The notes: generated from the letters alone by a model not told the origin. A stretch of DNA of 59,768 nt from Verrucomicrobiota bacterium (GCA_016871805.1 VHCG01000022.1:1-59768); one strand, 5' to 3'. Counted from the stretch's first letter, positions 19,704-29,628 are shown. Numbers and translations: made by a program.

Positions 19704-21971
19704 ATGCCGAACTCCCGCGTGCTCCCCTGGGTCCTGCAGGTTCTGATCGGACTCCACGGCAGCCTCGCGCTCGGAGCGGATGTCTTCCGGATGCCGGAAG
19801 GACTCCGGAGCCTGGATCTCGTGGAGGTGGGGAGCCCTGGCAATGCAGCCGACACCAACGGCTTCGGCGCCGTGGCCTACCCCTATCGCATCGGGCGGCA
19901 CGAGGTCACCACCGCACAGTACGTGGAATTCCTGAACGCCAAGGCAAAGGCGGACCCTGACGGCGGGCTCTGGAACAACGACATGGACAAGACGCGGTCG
20001 GGCGAAGGAGCCCGCTGCGAGATCCGGAGGACAGGCGAGACCGGTCGGTTCGTCCACACCGTGGCGTCCGACTACGCCAACCGGCCGGTGTCCCACGTCA
20101 GCTTCCTGGACGCCTGCCGCTTCTGCAACTGGCTCAACAACGGGCAGGGAGAGGGCGACACCGAGACGGGCGCCTACACCCTGCAGGGCTACTCCGGCAC
20201 GGATGGGCGCCGCATCCGACGGAATCCGGGGGCCCGGTTCTTCGTGCCTACCGAGGATGAGTGGTACAAGGCGGCGTACTTCGACCCGGGGAAGCCCGGG
20301 GGGCCGGGCTACTGGCGCTATCCGACCCGCAGCGACTCGCAGCCCGGACGGGATCCTGCGGGCTCGAACGCGGCGAACTGGTTCTCCGGGAACCTGCTCG
20401 ATCCGGTGCGGTACTACAGCGAGGTCGGCTCCTTCCCCAACGCCGCGGGGCCCTGGGGAACCCTCGACCAGGCGGGGAACGTCGCCGAGTGGACCGATGG
20501 CCTGACCCCACCATTCCTGAGAACCCTCCGGGGAGGGGCGTTCGACAGCGACGATGCGGGCGTCCACACGAGCACCCCCAACCCGGTTTTCTCGTCGATC
20601 TCAGACGCCCCCGACATCGGCTTCCGCATCGCGGCCCCCCCCGGGGGCGGCACCGTCCCGGTCCCGCCGGCGGCATCCGAGGCCTCGGCACCCGTCGGGG
20701 TCGACTTCCCGCGACGCCCCTGGCGGGATGCCGAGACCGGTCGGCCGTTCTTCCCGCTGGCCTGGTTCAGCTACCAGAGCGACGAGGCCGACCTCGATGA
20801 ACTGGCGGCCCAAGGGGCCAACCTTGTCCTGTTCGTCAACGCACCGGCCGACGTCGACACCGACGAGCAGACGACCTGCAACATCGTGCGGATGCTCCGC
20901 TACCTCGACCACGCGCGGTCCCGGGGGATGAAGGTGCTGGTCCAGACCAGCGCCTGGCATGGTGGCCATGCCAGGAACGACTCTGCGGAAATCGCGCGGC
21001 AGCGACGGTGGATCGAGGCGGTCCGGGATCACCCGGCCCTGTTCGGCTACCAGCTCTACGACGAACCCGAGTACGCCGCCGGCTACAGCCTCGGCGTCGA
21101 GGCGCGGAACCGGCTCCGGGAGTTCTCCACCGCCCTGACTCGGACCCGGGAGTCACTCCGGGCCTGGGATCCGAAACCGCATCGGATGATCTCCGTCGTG
21201 TTCAACCTCGTGCCGTTGTCCACCTGGACCGAGTACCTGCCCGCGGTGGACTCCTTCCAGGTCGACCGCTACCCGCTCGACAAGGACCAGGCGTACTTCG
21301 GCCACCGCGGCGACTGGGGTCCACTGATGATGGCGTGGTCGATGGCCCATGGCGCCGCCGCCCTCCATCGACATTCCCACCTGCTGAACCCCTCCCCCTG
21401 CATGCAGGGGGTCGGCTCCGAACACACGGAGTCCGGAATGCTGGGTGTCTGGCGGAACCCCCTCTACGACGAGACGCGGTACATGGCCTATTCGTCGTTC
21501 ACGGTGGGGGCTTGGGGGGTATTCCACTGGATCCGTCGCTTCGGGCGCCCCGAGTCGCCGTACATCACCGACAACGTCAGCCGGCTGTATCGCGAGCTGC
21601 GCACCCTGATCCCGGCGTTCGAGCGGAGCTACACGACGCCCCCGTTCACCGTCCGCCACAACCACGAGGGGATCACGCGTGGATTCCTCACCGATTCGGT
21701 CCCGGACGTCACCACCCTGACCCTGGAGGATGCCGACCACTTCTACCTTTTGGTCTGCAACAACTCGGGGACATTCGGGGACGTAACCCTCCGGCTGAGA
21801 GGACTCGCCCTTGGCGACAAACGGGCCCGGACGGCGGAGGTCTTGAACGAGGACTGGAGCCGCAGCCTGGGATATTCGGAAGACTCCGGGGAATGGATCC
21901 TCGCCCCACACCCGATGTGCTTCGGCGATGTGAACGTGTGGCGGATTCCAAAGAAGTCCGCCGAGCCCTAG
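19704..21971 (+). CDS. Exported SUMF1-domain protein fused to a glycoside-hydrolase-like TIM barrel
   Basis: 755 residues from the ATG at 19704, with a signal peptide (VLPWVLQVLIGLHGSLALG). Residues about 25-310 are a formylglycine-generating-enzyme (SUMF1/EgtB) fold: RIGRHEVTTAQYVEFLNA, PVSHVSFLDACRFCNWLNN, FFVPTEDEWYKAAYFDP, GPWGTLDQAGNVAEWTDG and DIGFRIA. No pair of cysteines typical of active FGE was noticed near the C-terminal end of this domain, so a binding role is likely. Residues about 325-750 look like a TIM-barrel glycosidase: FFPLAWFSYQSDEADLDEL, MKVLVQTSAWHGG, HPALFGYQLYDEPE (acid/base Glu candidate near 453) and MMAWSMAHGAA. It is probably a secreted or surface carbohydrate-active enzyme. 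Confidence 0.75.
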   Translation: MPNSRVLPWVLQVLIGLHGSLALGADVFRMPEGLRSLDLVEVGSPGNAADTNGFGAVAYPYRIGRHEVTTAQYVEFLNAKAKADPDGGLWNNDMDKTRSGEGARCEIRRTGETGRFVHTVASDYANRPVSHVSFLDACRFCNWLNNGQGEGDTETGAYTLQGYSGTDGRRIRRNPGARFFVPTEDEWYKAAYFDPGKPGGPGYWRYPTRSDSQPGRDPAGSNAANWFSGNLLDPVRYYSEVGSFPNAAGPWGTLDQAGNVAEWTDGLTPPFLRTLRGGAFDSDDAGVHTSTPNPVFSSISDAPDIGFRIAAPPGGGTVPVPPAASEASAPVGVDFPRRPWRDAETGRPFFPLAWFSYQSDEADLDELAAQGANLVLFVNAPADVDTDEQTTCNIVRMLRYLDHARSRGMKVLVQTSAWHGGHARNDSAEIARQRRWIEAVRDHPALFGYQLYDEPEYAAGYSLGVEARNRLREFSTALTRTRESLRAWDPKPHRMISVVFNLVPLSTWTEYLPAVDSFQVDRYPLDKDQAYFGHRGDWGPLMMAWSMAHGAAALHRHSHLLNPSPCMQGVGSEHTESGMLGVWRNPLYDETRYMAYSSFTVGAWGVFHWIRRFGRPESPYITDNVSRLYRELRTLIPAFERSYTTPPFTVRHNHEGITRGFLTDSVPDVTTLTLEDADHFYLLVCNNSGTFGDVTLRLRGLALGDKRARTAEVLNEDWSRSLGYSEDSGEWILAPHPMCFGDVNVWRIPKKSAEP

Positions 21972-21998
21972 GGCGGAGAGCCCGCCAACGAGGCGGTC

Positions 21999-22017
21999 GA
22001 CGCGGCAGAGCCGCGTC
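21999..22017 (+). other. Perfect hairpin after the SUMF1-TIM barrel gene
   Basis: GACGCGGC AGA GCCGCGTC forms an 8-bp perfect stem with a 3-nt loop, 28 bp after the stop at 21971. No T-run follows. It could be a Rho-related or processing structure, or a piece of a dispersed intergenic repeat. Confidence 0.55.
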
Positions 22018-22034
22018 TTGAGAGGGTTCAGCCG

Positions 22035-24161
22035 ATGGGACATCCCGGCGGAGGGCCAGAGACCCGGAGTCCGTCCCGCGACGTATGGGTTGTGCGCTCC
22101 CGATTCCATGGATTGGGGAGATTGGGAATCCCGGGCAGATGGCTGGCCTTGGCCCTGCAACTGCTGGCCGAGCCTCCGGGAAACCTCCAAGGTTTTCCCG
22201 ACGCCATCACGGCCGCCTGCACGAGCCAGTTCCATCTGGAAGGCCCCTATGCCATCGGGGGTCTTGCCACGCCGCTGGCCCTCGACTCCGCGACGCCCCG
22301 ATCGTTCGGATTCCTCGGCAGCATCGACGAGCTGTCGGTCTATTCCGGGGCGCTCGACGGGACGACGATCGCCCGGATCCAAAGCGCAGGTGCCTCGGGG
22401 AAATGTCCGTCCGGCCTCGGCAACCGGATGGTGAACGGAGACTTCGAGACACCGCGGTTCCGCGCGGAGGACGGGATCAGCCCCGAAAGCCGTTCGGTCC
22501 GGATCCGTCAGCTGCCCGGATGGGAAGGGGTCGGTGGGAATGCGTCCGTCGACCTGGAGCTCGAGGGTTTCGGCGGAGTGCAGGCCGGCGGCGGGGTGCA
22601 GTGCCTCGAGCTCGAAGGGATCGCGGGACCCGAGGGGTTCGTCTGGCAGCAGCGGATCACCACCCTTCCGGGACAGACCTACAGGCTCCGCCTCGCCTAC
22701 GCCAAGCACCCCGAGGCCACCGCATCAAGGGTCCGGGTCGAGGTTTCCGACACCGACCTCGTCCCGCTGGAGTTCCATCAGAACACCCCCAATTCGCGAA
22801 CCCAACCGGGATGGGTCTGGACCGCCTCGGAGTTCACGGCGAAGGGCGACTCGACCCGGGTGCGTTTCGTGGGGCTCTCCCCCACGCCGGGACTGGGCAT
22901 GCTGCTCGACGCGATCTCGGTCGAGGAGGTCCTCTTCGTTCCGATCCCCGTACGGAACCCGGGCTTCGAGGATCTTGTCGGCACCGATCCGGTGCATTTC
23001 GGGACGGACGGCCGACTGCTGCCGCTCCACTACGGCACGTTTCCCAGCAACCCGCTGGATGCGCTGAGCTTTCATTCGTCCGAGGCGATCCCGGGCTGGA
23101 GGAGCGTCACCGCGGGCGGCACCTTACACCCCTCGACCCAGCAGGTGCCGCATCCGTCCCCGGACGGACACAACGTGGCCTGGATCAATGGATCCGGGGC
23201 GATCCTCCAGACCCCTCCGCAGACGGTGCGCGGGGGGACCGTCTACCGTCTGAGGGCGGATTTCTCCGACGCCCTGGAGGTCCCGTTCGGGGGCTCCCTC
23301 ATGGGCCTGTACGGGGGCGAGACCCTGTTGGGCGAGGCACGGGACCGGACGACTCCAGCGGATGGGGGCTCCGTCACGGAGCTCCTCCAGATCGAGGTGC
23401 CGGCAGATTCCCCTGCGATCGGCAAGCCGCTCGAGATCCGGCTCGCGACCACGTCCACCTCGTAGTTCAGTCATTCCGAAATCGACCGTGTCCGCCTCGA
23501 GGAGAGCCGCACGGATGGGAGCACCGCATGTTTCCAACTGCCCGCCGGGGTCGTGGCCTCGTTCGGGGCCGACGTCTCGGCGGCCGACGCCACCGATCCC
23601 TCGGTGGCGCTGGAGGAGTTCGGCCCGCTCGCCCCTCTGGCACGGCGGGACCTCCGGGCGGAGTTCACCCTCACGACCCCGGGTACGGAGCCGCTGGGCT
23701 TCCAGGTCCTTCCCCACGCCCCGGGACTGCGTCATCTGGCGCTCCCATTGGTCGGACTCTCCTGGCCGATCGATCCCGACGGCGACCGCGATGGTCTCCC
23801 GGACGGATGGGAGGCCGACAACGGTCTGAGCCCGATCGATCCCACGGATGCGCTGCGCGATGCGGATGACGATGGCCTGTCGGCCCTCGATGAATTCAGC
23901 GGGGGCACCGACCCACGGGACCCCTTGGACACCCTTCGGCTCACCCCTCCCGAGCGTGGACCCGATGGGATCCGGTTCCGCTTCCGCGGCAAGGCCGGGC
24001 GGACCTACCGCCTGCTGCGGCTCCATGAGCTCAGGCCCACCGGAGTGCCATGGCTCCAGGTGATGTCGAGGACGGTGGAACTGTCTTCGGAGCGCGACCT
24101 CCTGGATCCGAATCCCCCGGAAGGAGCCGCCTTCCACAGGATCACGGTCAACCCCCAGTGA
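22035..24161 (+). pseudogene. Broken secreted LamG/choice-of-anchor type protein with in-frame TAG
   Basis: One reading frame runs from 22035 to the TGA at 24161, interrupted only by TAG at 23463-23465. Coding character continues on both sides (ATTSTS, stop, FSHSEIDRVRLEESRTDG), as expected if a Gln codon CAG had mutated. The 5' part is also damaged. Convincing similarity starts near 22250 with the end of a LamG lectin domain (FGFLGSIDELSVYSGALDGTTIARIQ), and no signal peptide precedes it. Two choice-of-anchor/carbohydrate-binding-like beta domains follow (MVNGDFETPRF, VRNPGFEDL). After the stop come calcium-binding thrombospondin-like repeats (DPDGDRDGLPDGWEADNG, DADDDGLSALDEF). Confidence 0.75.
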
Positions 24162-24215
24162 GAGGGACGGGGTGCGAGGTCCGCGGCGGCGGACGTCTCG
24201 GATCCAGCCCGGAGC

Positions 24216-25625
24216 CTACGGCTTGGCAGGCCCGGGTTCGCGGGTCGTCGACCGCTGTTCCGCGACCTGGGCGAGTTCCGCATCGAGGCGCCGATCCAGT
24301 TGAACCAGGCGACGGGCGGCGACCCCGGCGAGGATCGGACCGCGGGCCTCGAGCTGGCCGCGGGGCATCTGGTTCCGCTCCGGTCCGAATCGGGCGTTCA
24401 CATAGTTCTGCACCACCTGGGAATACTCCAGACACAGCGGGCGCAGCGGCATGGGGGCATGGAAGGCCAGCACCTGCCATTGGACGAGTTTCCGGGATAG
24501 CACCTCCTGCTGGGCGTCCGGCTCCCAGGTCTTGACCAGGTCCGACAGCAGGACGGACGCCGGTTCCGCGACGCTGTTGGTGTCCTGACGGCGCGACACC
24601 GTCTCGCGTCGCAGACGGTCGAGCGACTCGAGCAGGCGTTCCCGGGGCCATTGCTGGGAGGGATCGGTGGAGAGGGTCTCCGCTGCGGTGACCGCCCACC
24701 ATTTCTCGACGTCCCGGAGCGAGAGGAAGGTCCCCCGCGAGGCCTTCAGAAACGCCGTCTGCCAGTTGAGGCTTCCCGAAAGCGACCCGAGAAACTCCAT
24801 CAGAAAGCGGCGGCCGGCCGGCGTGCGGACCCAGGCCTCGGTGAACAGCGTCGCCGACATCTGGAACTCCTCGAATTTCGACGGTTCGGCGAGCTTCTCC
24901 AGCGACAACACGTCAAGCTCGGAGAACGGCAGCGGCGAACGTCCCTGCTGATAGATCCGGACGGCGGCGAGAGGATCGGGATACCGGCGGTTGCGGTTGA
25001 TGACCGTGGCCTCCTCCACGACGAGGTCCCGACCCTCCTGCGCGAAGAGGAGCTGGGTGAGCCCCTCGGAGAGCCACAGGGGCGGGACGATGATGTCGGG
25101 CCCCCGGTTTGACCGGTTGGCATGTTCGAGGAGGACGACCTCGACCAGGGCCCGGACCAGGGCCTGCCAGTCCATCGAGCCGGGCACCGGCACCTGGTAC
25201 TGCCAGCCTCCTTGGATGGCCTCCGCACGGATCGCCACCTGTTGCGGCGGGGTCTGTCCCCCCCGGCGGGTGGGCTGCATCTGGATGTGGATCCGGGACG
25301 CCCAGGGCCCCCGGGCGTCGAGACGCCGGTCCACGGCGGTCTTGACCCGGTCGGCCGTGATCGCAAGGAGCTCGGGACGGAGACGGACGATCTGGTTGGT
25401 GCCGACCTCCTTGAGGTCCCGAATGGGATCGGGAAGGACGCTGCCGGCTCCCCGGACGAGGAACTGTCCGGTCCTCCCCCAGGCCACGACCGGCATCTCG
25501 AAGGGCAGACCCGGCACCGCGCCGGGACACCCCAGCGTTAGGAGGAGACCTCCCAGAAGACCGGGAAGCCACGCGCACCGGGTTTCGGACCGTGATCGCA
25601 TCGGTGGGGACGTTCGGACGGTCAC
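24216..25625 (-). CDS. Exported protein of unknown function, peptidase-MA-like without the HExxH motif
   Basis: Up to 469 residues. A start at the ninth residue (MRSRSETR) gives a conventional signal peptide (WLPGLLGGLLLTLGCPG). A central region, about 130-220, reads ALVRALVEVVLLEHANRSNRGP ... PPLWLSEGLTQLLFA. The WLSEGLxQ phrase recalls the second half of gluzincin (peptidase MA) domains, but the zinc-binding HExxH is absent, so catalysis is doubtful. The rest is helical and rich in Arg and Leu. fmdB follows in order upstream on the same strand, with a gap of about 20 bp. Confidence 0.65.
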   Translation of the reverse strand: MTVRTSPPMRSRSETRCAWLPGLLGGLLLTLGCPGAVPGLPFEMPVVAWGRTGQFLVRGAGSVLPDPIRDLKEVGTNQIVRLRPELLAITADRVKTAVDRRLDARGPWASRIHIQMQPTRRGGQTPPQQVAIRAEAIQGGWQYQVPVPGSMDWQALVRALVEVVLLEHANRSNRGPDIIVPPLWLSEGLTQLLFAQEGRDLVVEEATVINRNRRYPDPLAAVRIYQQGRSPLPFSELDVLSLEKLAEPSKFEEFQMSATLFTEAWVRTPAGRRFLMEFLGSLSGSLNWQTAFLKASRGTFLSLRDVEKWWAVTAAETLSTDPSQQWPRERLLESLDRLRRETVSRRQDTNSVAEPASVLLSDLVKTWEPDAQQEVLSRKLVQWQVLAFHAPMPLRPLCLEYSQVVQNYVNARFGPERNQMPRGQLEARGPILAGVAARRLVQLDRRLDAELAQVAEQRSTTREPGPAKP

Positions 25626-25644
25626 ACGGATCGGACCCGCACGC

Positions 25645-25965
25645 TCATTTCGAATCCGACTTGGCAGCCGGCTTTGCCGTCGGCTTGGACTCGGAGGACT
25701 TGGAGTCCGCCTTCGGGGCGGGGCTGGTGGAGTCCTTCTTGGCGGCGGACTTGTATCCCTCGCTCCGGTAGTCGGTGATGTAGAATCCGCTGCCCTTGAA
25801 GATCAGTCCGGCACCACCACCCACCCCCCGCTTCACCTTCCCCTTCCCCCAGGGCTTCCGGGGACAGAGGTCCTTGGGGCAGGTCGTCAGCGGCGGGGCC
25901 GACATCGACTGCTGGCACTCGAACTCGTGACCACACTTGCTGCAGCTGTACTCGTAGGTAGGCAT
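25645..25965 (-). CDS. FmdB-type zinc-ribbon protein
   Basis: 106 residues from MPTYEYSCSKCG. This is the small regulatory-protein family with N-terminal MPxYEYxCxxCG. The zinc knuckle has Cys8, Cys11, Cys29 and Cys34. Next is the usual conserved segment LIFKGSGFYITDYRSE. The tail (about 75-106) is a low-complexity stretch of Lys, Ser, Ala and Pro. The family is widespread and poorly understood. Confidence 0.9.
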   Translation of the reverse strand: MPTYEYSCSKCGHEFECQQSMSAPPLTTCPKDLCPRKPWGKGKVKRGVGGGAGLIFKGSGFYITDYRSEGYKSAAKKDSTSPAPKADSKSSESKPTAKPAAKSDSK

Positions 25966-26419
25966 GTCTCGGAGATCCCAGATAAGGAATGTCACGAAGC
26001 GACGTCAAGGCAGGGCTGCCGCCCACGAACCAATCCCGGGTCAGGATCCAACAAAGCAGGGCTGGCGCGCCAGTCCGGAGACACGACGGTCCAGGCGATG
26101 AATGCACGATCCAAAACCCCACCATGGACTCCCCTGACCCGGGTCCAGACTTCGGTCGCCCCACCCCACCCCGACTCCCTGGTGATCGCAGAGCGGAATC
26201 CCCGGTCTCCGATCAGCCCCAAGCATCCCCTGGATCCACGCGAGAACCCTGCAGCCCGGGATTCCCGGGGTACGGCGACCCGGACGGAGATCCGCCGCGA
26301 GGCCCCACGGGCGACCGGACCGCGTCTGTCCCTGCAACCCGCTGAGCGGAGTGGTCAGGACCGGAGCCACAAACGCGCCACTCGGGGCGAGCCGAAGGCC
26401 AACCGTCCGGGAAACGGTC
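25966..26419. other. Intergenic region with no recognisable gene
   Basis: About 450 bp between the fmdB start and the methyltransferase stop, both on the minus strand. I see no tRNA, strong hairpin with T-run, or open frame with coding character. It presumably carries the fmdB promoter. Confidence 0.5.
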
Positions 26420-27136
26420 CTACTCGGGCTTCCGGAAAATGAGGATGTGCTGACGCGGCAGCACGCGGAGGGTCTCCACCCATTCCAGCGGATGGAGCGC
26501 CATCTCCCGCTTCACCTGCTCCTCGGTCATCTTGTGCAGGGGCTTGATCGGCACCCACTTCTCCTCGCCCCGATACTCCACGAACACGAGGCGTCCACCG
26601 GGCTTGAGGGACCGCACCAGGTTCCCCGCCATCTCGAAGGGGTGATCGAACTCGTGGTAGACGTCGACCATCACGATGAGGTCGACCGACTTGGGGAGCA
26701 GTCCTGAATTGGTCCGGGACCCGAGGACGGGCACAACGTTCGTGATGCCGCGGGACACCATGGCGTTCCTCAGGAGGACGAGCATCTCGGGCTGGATGTC
26801 GGTCGCGTAGACCCGTCCCTTCGGTCCGACCTCCCGGGCGAGGCCCCACGACAGGTAGCCGCTGCCGGCGCCGACGTCGGCGACGGTCTCGCCGGACTTC
26901 AGGCCAAGGGCCTTGACCAGCATGGAGGGACGTTCCTCCTCCTCGCGCTCCGGTCGCTCCAGCCACGGGGCTCCCTGATGGGACATGTAGTGGGCGATCT
27001 CCCGTCCAAGGAACCATTTGCCAACGCCGTCGGGCGTCCCGGGACGGAACTCGTACAGCGGAATCGGCGGCGGTTCCACGGCCAGCACCCGGATCCAGAG
27101 CACCCATAGGACTCCCCACCACAAGGCCATGCGCAT
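26420..27136 (-). CDS. Exported class I SAM-dependent methyltransferase
   Basis: 238 residues from the ATG with complement at 27134-27136. A second ATG 6 bp inside is equally possible. The start gives a signal or anchor segment (ALWWGVLWVLWIRVLA). The methyltransferase core has motif I VADVGAGSGYLS (86-97), acidic motif II YATDIQPEM, VDLIVMVDVYHEFDHP and LKPGGRLVFVEY. An enzyme using a cytoplasmic cofactor behind a signal-like segment is odd. It may be membrane-anchored facing the cytoplasm. The target molecule is unknown. Confidence 0.82.
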   Translation of the reverse strand: MRMALWWGVLWVLWIRVLAVEPPPIPLYEFRPGTPDGVGKWFLGREIAHYMSHQGAPWLERPEREEEERPSMLVKALGLKSGETVADVGAGSGYLSWGLAREVGPKGRVYATDIQPEMLVLLRNAMVSRGITNVVPVLGSRTNSGLLPKSVDLIVMVDVYHEFDHPFEMAGNLVRSLKPGGRLVFVEYRGEEKWVPIKPLHKMTEEQVKREMALHPLEWVETLRVLPRQHILIFRKPE

Positions 27137-27236
27137 GACCGTTGATGAACCGATCCGGCATCGGTGGCGAGTCCGGATGTGGACCGGACCACGATGGCAC
27201 CGGCGATGGGGATGGAATTGGGGCGGCCCGGGACGG

Positions 27237-29489
27237 TCAGCAGGAGTCGGGGGACCCGTCATCACCGGAGGTCTGGCGTCCGGCGGGGATCGGACCAAAC
27301 CGTCCCGCCAGCCAGAACGCCCGGAAGAGCCGGAGCCGGGGGAACGAATGGCGTCCCCCCAGCCGTTCATGGAGGGGTTTCAACCGGTCGGATTCCGACC
27401 CATCGAAGGCCGCCTTCAGCTCCGCGACCTCGGGACCCGAGAAGAACCGCGACCAGTCCAGGGTCTCGCCGGACTCGATCGCGATGCAGAGGTGTTCCGA
27501 CACGGTCGACTCCGAGAGCCCGCGGGCCTCGCCGACCGCCTCCAGCCGTCCCAGTTCGCGGAACTGTCGGAGCGTCTCACGGACCGTCGTCGGCATCCGC
27601 TCCCCACGGGATGCCGCGGAGGACGAGGAAGAGGCCGGGGGGCCACCGATGTTGGCGAAGGTCTGTCGGGGATGGTTCTGGAGGTGGCGGGTGACGAGCC
27701 GGAGCACCGCGTCGCCATAGTTCCGCAGCTTGGTGGCCCCCACGCCGGGAATCGCCCGCAGGGCCTCCTCCGTCTCCGGATACTCCCGGGCGATCCATCG
27801 GAGCGTGGTGTCCCCGAACACAATGTAGGGGGGGACCCCTTCCCGCTCCGCGATCTCCTTCCGCATCTGGCGCAGGGTCTCGAACAGGAAGACGTCGCAC
27901 GGGATCTCGCCGGTCTTGTCGGACCGCACCCGGACCGCCTCGCGGGGTCGGGTGAGCCGGATGGACCGACGTTCCCGCAGGGCCTCCGCGCCTTCCGGGG
28001 TGAGCTCCAACGCCGGGAACTCCCCGGCGGTCTGCGCCAGCAGTCCCTGTGATATCAGCTCCCGGGCGATCGCCCCCCAGTCGTTCCGCGACAGGTCCCT
28101 CCCGATGCCGAAGGTGGAGAGCTCGTGGTGTCCGTGCTGACGGATCCGCTCGCTGTCGCCCCCCGTGAGGACGGCGATGACGTGGTTGAGTCCGAACGCG
28201 AACCCGCTGCGCTGGCGGACCCGATAGGCGCAGCTCATGATCTTCTGGGCCGGGACAGTGCCGTCATAGGTCTCCCGCGGCTGCAGACAGTTGTCACAAT
28301 GTCCGCACTGCGTCTCGGGGTGATCCTCGCCGAAGTACCGGAGCAGGGCGCGTCGACGGCACTCGGGACCCTCCGCGAATCCGGCCATCGTGCGGAGCTG
28401 ACGCCGTGCGATCTCCTTCTCCCCATCGTCCGGCTTCTCGTCGACGAACCGCATCTGCTTGGCGACGTCCCCGGCGCTGAACAGCAGCAGGCACTCCGCC
28501 GGCAGTCCGTCGCGTCCAGCCCGGCCGGTCTCCTGGTAGTAGCCCTCGATGTTCTTGGGGAGGTCGTGGTGGACCACGTACCGGACGTTCGGCTTGTTGA
28601 TGCCCATGCCGAACGCGATCGTCGCGCACACCACCCGGATCTCGTCGCGCAGGAACGACTCCTGGACCCGCGACCGCTCCTCGCGCTCTATGCCGGCGTG
28701 GTAGGGGGCGGCCCGGATGCCGTCGTCCTTCAGCCGCGCGGCCAGGGAATCCGCACCCGCACGGCTCCAGCAGTAGACGATCCCGCTCTCGGACGACCGC
28801 TTCCGGAGGAACGCCAGGACCTGCCGGTAGCCGGAGTCGCGGTGTTCGACCCGGTACAGCAGGTTGGGACGGTTGAAGCTGGCGACATAGGTGGCGGGAT
28901 CCCGGAGCCCGAGCTGGGAGACGATGTCCTCCCGGACCCGGGTGGTCGCGGTCGCCGTGAGGGCCATGAACGGGATGTCCGGGAGGTGCGCCCTCAGATC
29001 CTTCAGCTGGCGGTACTCCGGCCTGAAGTCGTGTCCCCACTCGCTGATGCAGTGGGCCTCGTCGACCGCAAGGCACGATACCGACCACCGGCGCAGGGCA
29101 TCGATCATCGACCCGGCGAGGAGGCGCTCCGGCGACAGGTAGAGCAGCTTGAACGTCCCCTGCTGCAACCCCCGCCACCGTTCCCGACGCTCGGCATCCG
29201 ACAACGTCGAGTTCAGGAAGGTCGCCGCCACCCCGTTGGCACGGAGGCCGTCGACCTGGTCCTTCATCAGGGCGATGAGCGGCGAGATGACCACCGTCAG
29301 CCCGGGCCGGACCATGGCCGGCAGCTGGAAGCAGAGGGATTTGCCACCGCCCGTGGGCAGCAGCGCGAAGACGTCGCGTCCCAGCAGCGAGTCCCGGATG
29401 ATCTCTTGCTGCAGCGGACGGAATGCCGGGTAGCCGAAGATGTTCTTCAGCAGGTCGGACAGCTCGGAGGTTGGAGGACAGGTCGGCAT
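27237..29489 (-). CDS. recQ: ATP-dependent DNA helicase RecQ
   Basis: 750 residues from MPTCPPTSELSDLLKNIFGY. Helicase motifs are LLPTGGGKSLCFQLPA (43-58), AVDEAHCISEWGHDFRPEY (about 145-163), TATATTRVREDI and QETGRAGRDGLPA. The zinc-binding RQC region (CRRRALLRYFGE ... CGHCDNC) is near 373-404. An HRDC domain (LRAIPGVGATKLRNYGDAVL) is at about 533-603. A further helix-turn-helix region (LGRLEAVGEARGLSESTVSEHL) and extension lie at 630-750. It unwinds 3'-5' in recombination and replication-fork repair. The full architecture is present, and longer than E. coli RecQ (609) because of the C-terminal HTH extension common in other phyla. Confidence 0.96.
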   Translation of the reverse strand: MPTCPPTSELSDLLKNIFGYPAFRPLQQEIIRDSLLGRDVFALLPTGGGKSLCFQLPAMVRPGLTVVISPLIALMKDQVDGLRANGVAATFLNSTLSDAERRERWRGLQQGTFKLLYLSPERLLAGSMIDALRRWSVSCLAVDEAHCISEWGHDFRPEYRQLKDLRAHLPDIPFMALTATATTRVREDIVSQLGLRDPATYVASFNRPNLLYRVEHRDSGYRQVLAFLRKRSSESGIVYCWSRAGADSLAARLKDDGIRAAPYHAGIEREERSRVQESFLRDEIRVVCATIAFGMGINKPNVRYVVHHDLPKNIEGYYQETGRAGRDGLPAECLLLFSAGDVAKQMRFVDEKPDDGEKEIARRQLRTMAGFAEGPECRRRALLRYFGEDHPETQCGHCDNCLQPRETYDGTVPAQKIMSCAYRVRQRSGFAFGLNHVIAVLTGGDSERIRQHGHHELSTFGIGRDLSRNDWGAIARELISQGLLAQTAGEFPALELTPEGAEALRERRSIRLTRPREAVRVRSDKTGEIPCDVFLFETLRQMRKEIAEREGVPPYIVFGDTTLRWIAREYPETEEALRAIPGVGATKLRNYGDAVLRLVTRHLQNHPRQTFANIGGPPASSSSSAASRGERMPTTVRETLRQFRELGRLEAVGEARGLSESTVSEHLCIAIESGETLDWSRFFSGPEVAELKAAFDGSESDRLKPLHERLGGRHSFPRLRLFRAFWLAGRFGPIPAGRQTSGDDGSPDSC

Positions 29490-29628
29490 GCGGCTCCCGC
29501 AGGACTGGTCGGAGCCTAAGGCCCGGGACCATGGGCGGTCACTCCCCAGATGTGGGGATACCTGCACCGGGTCGGGACGGATAACCCCGGCCGGAACCAT
29601 TCGGCACTCCGTCGACCGGTTGGACGCG

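Noticed and set aside
18562-21971. Sulfatase with its activating SUMF1 enzyme as a functional pair
   Set aside because: The first protein has no Cys/Ser-x-Pro-x-Arg site to be modified, and the SUMF1 domain shows no clear catalytic cysteine pair, so the pairing is only positional.
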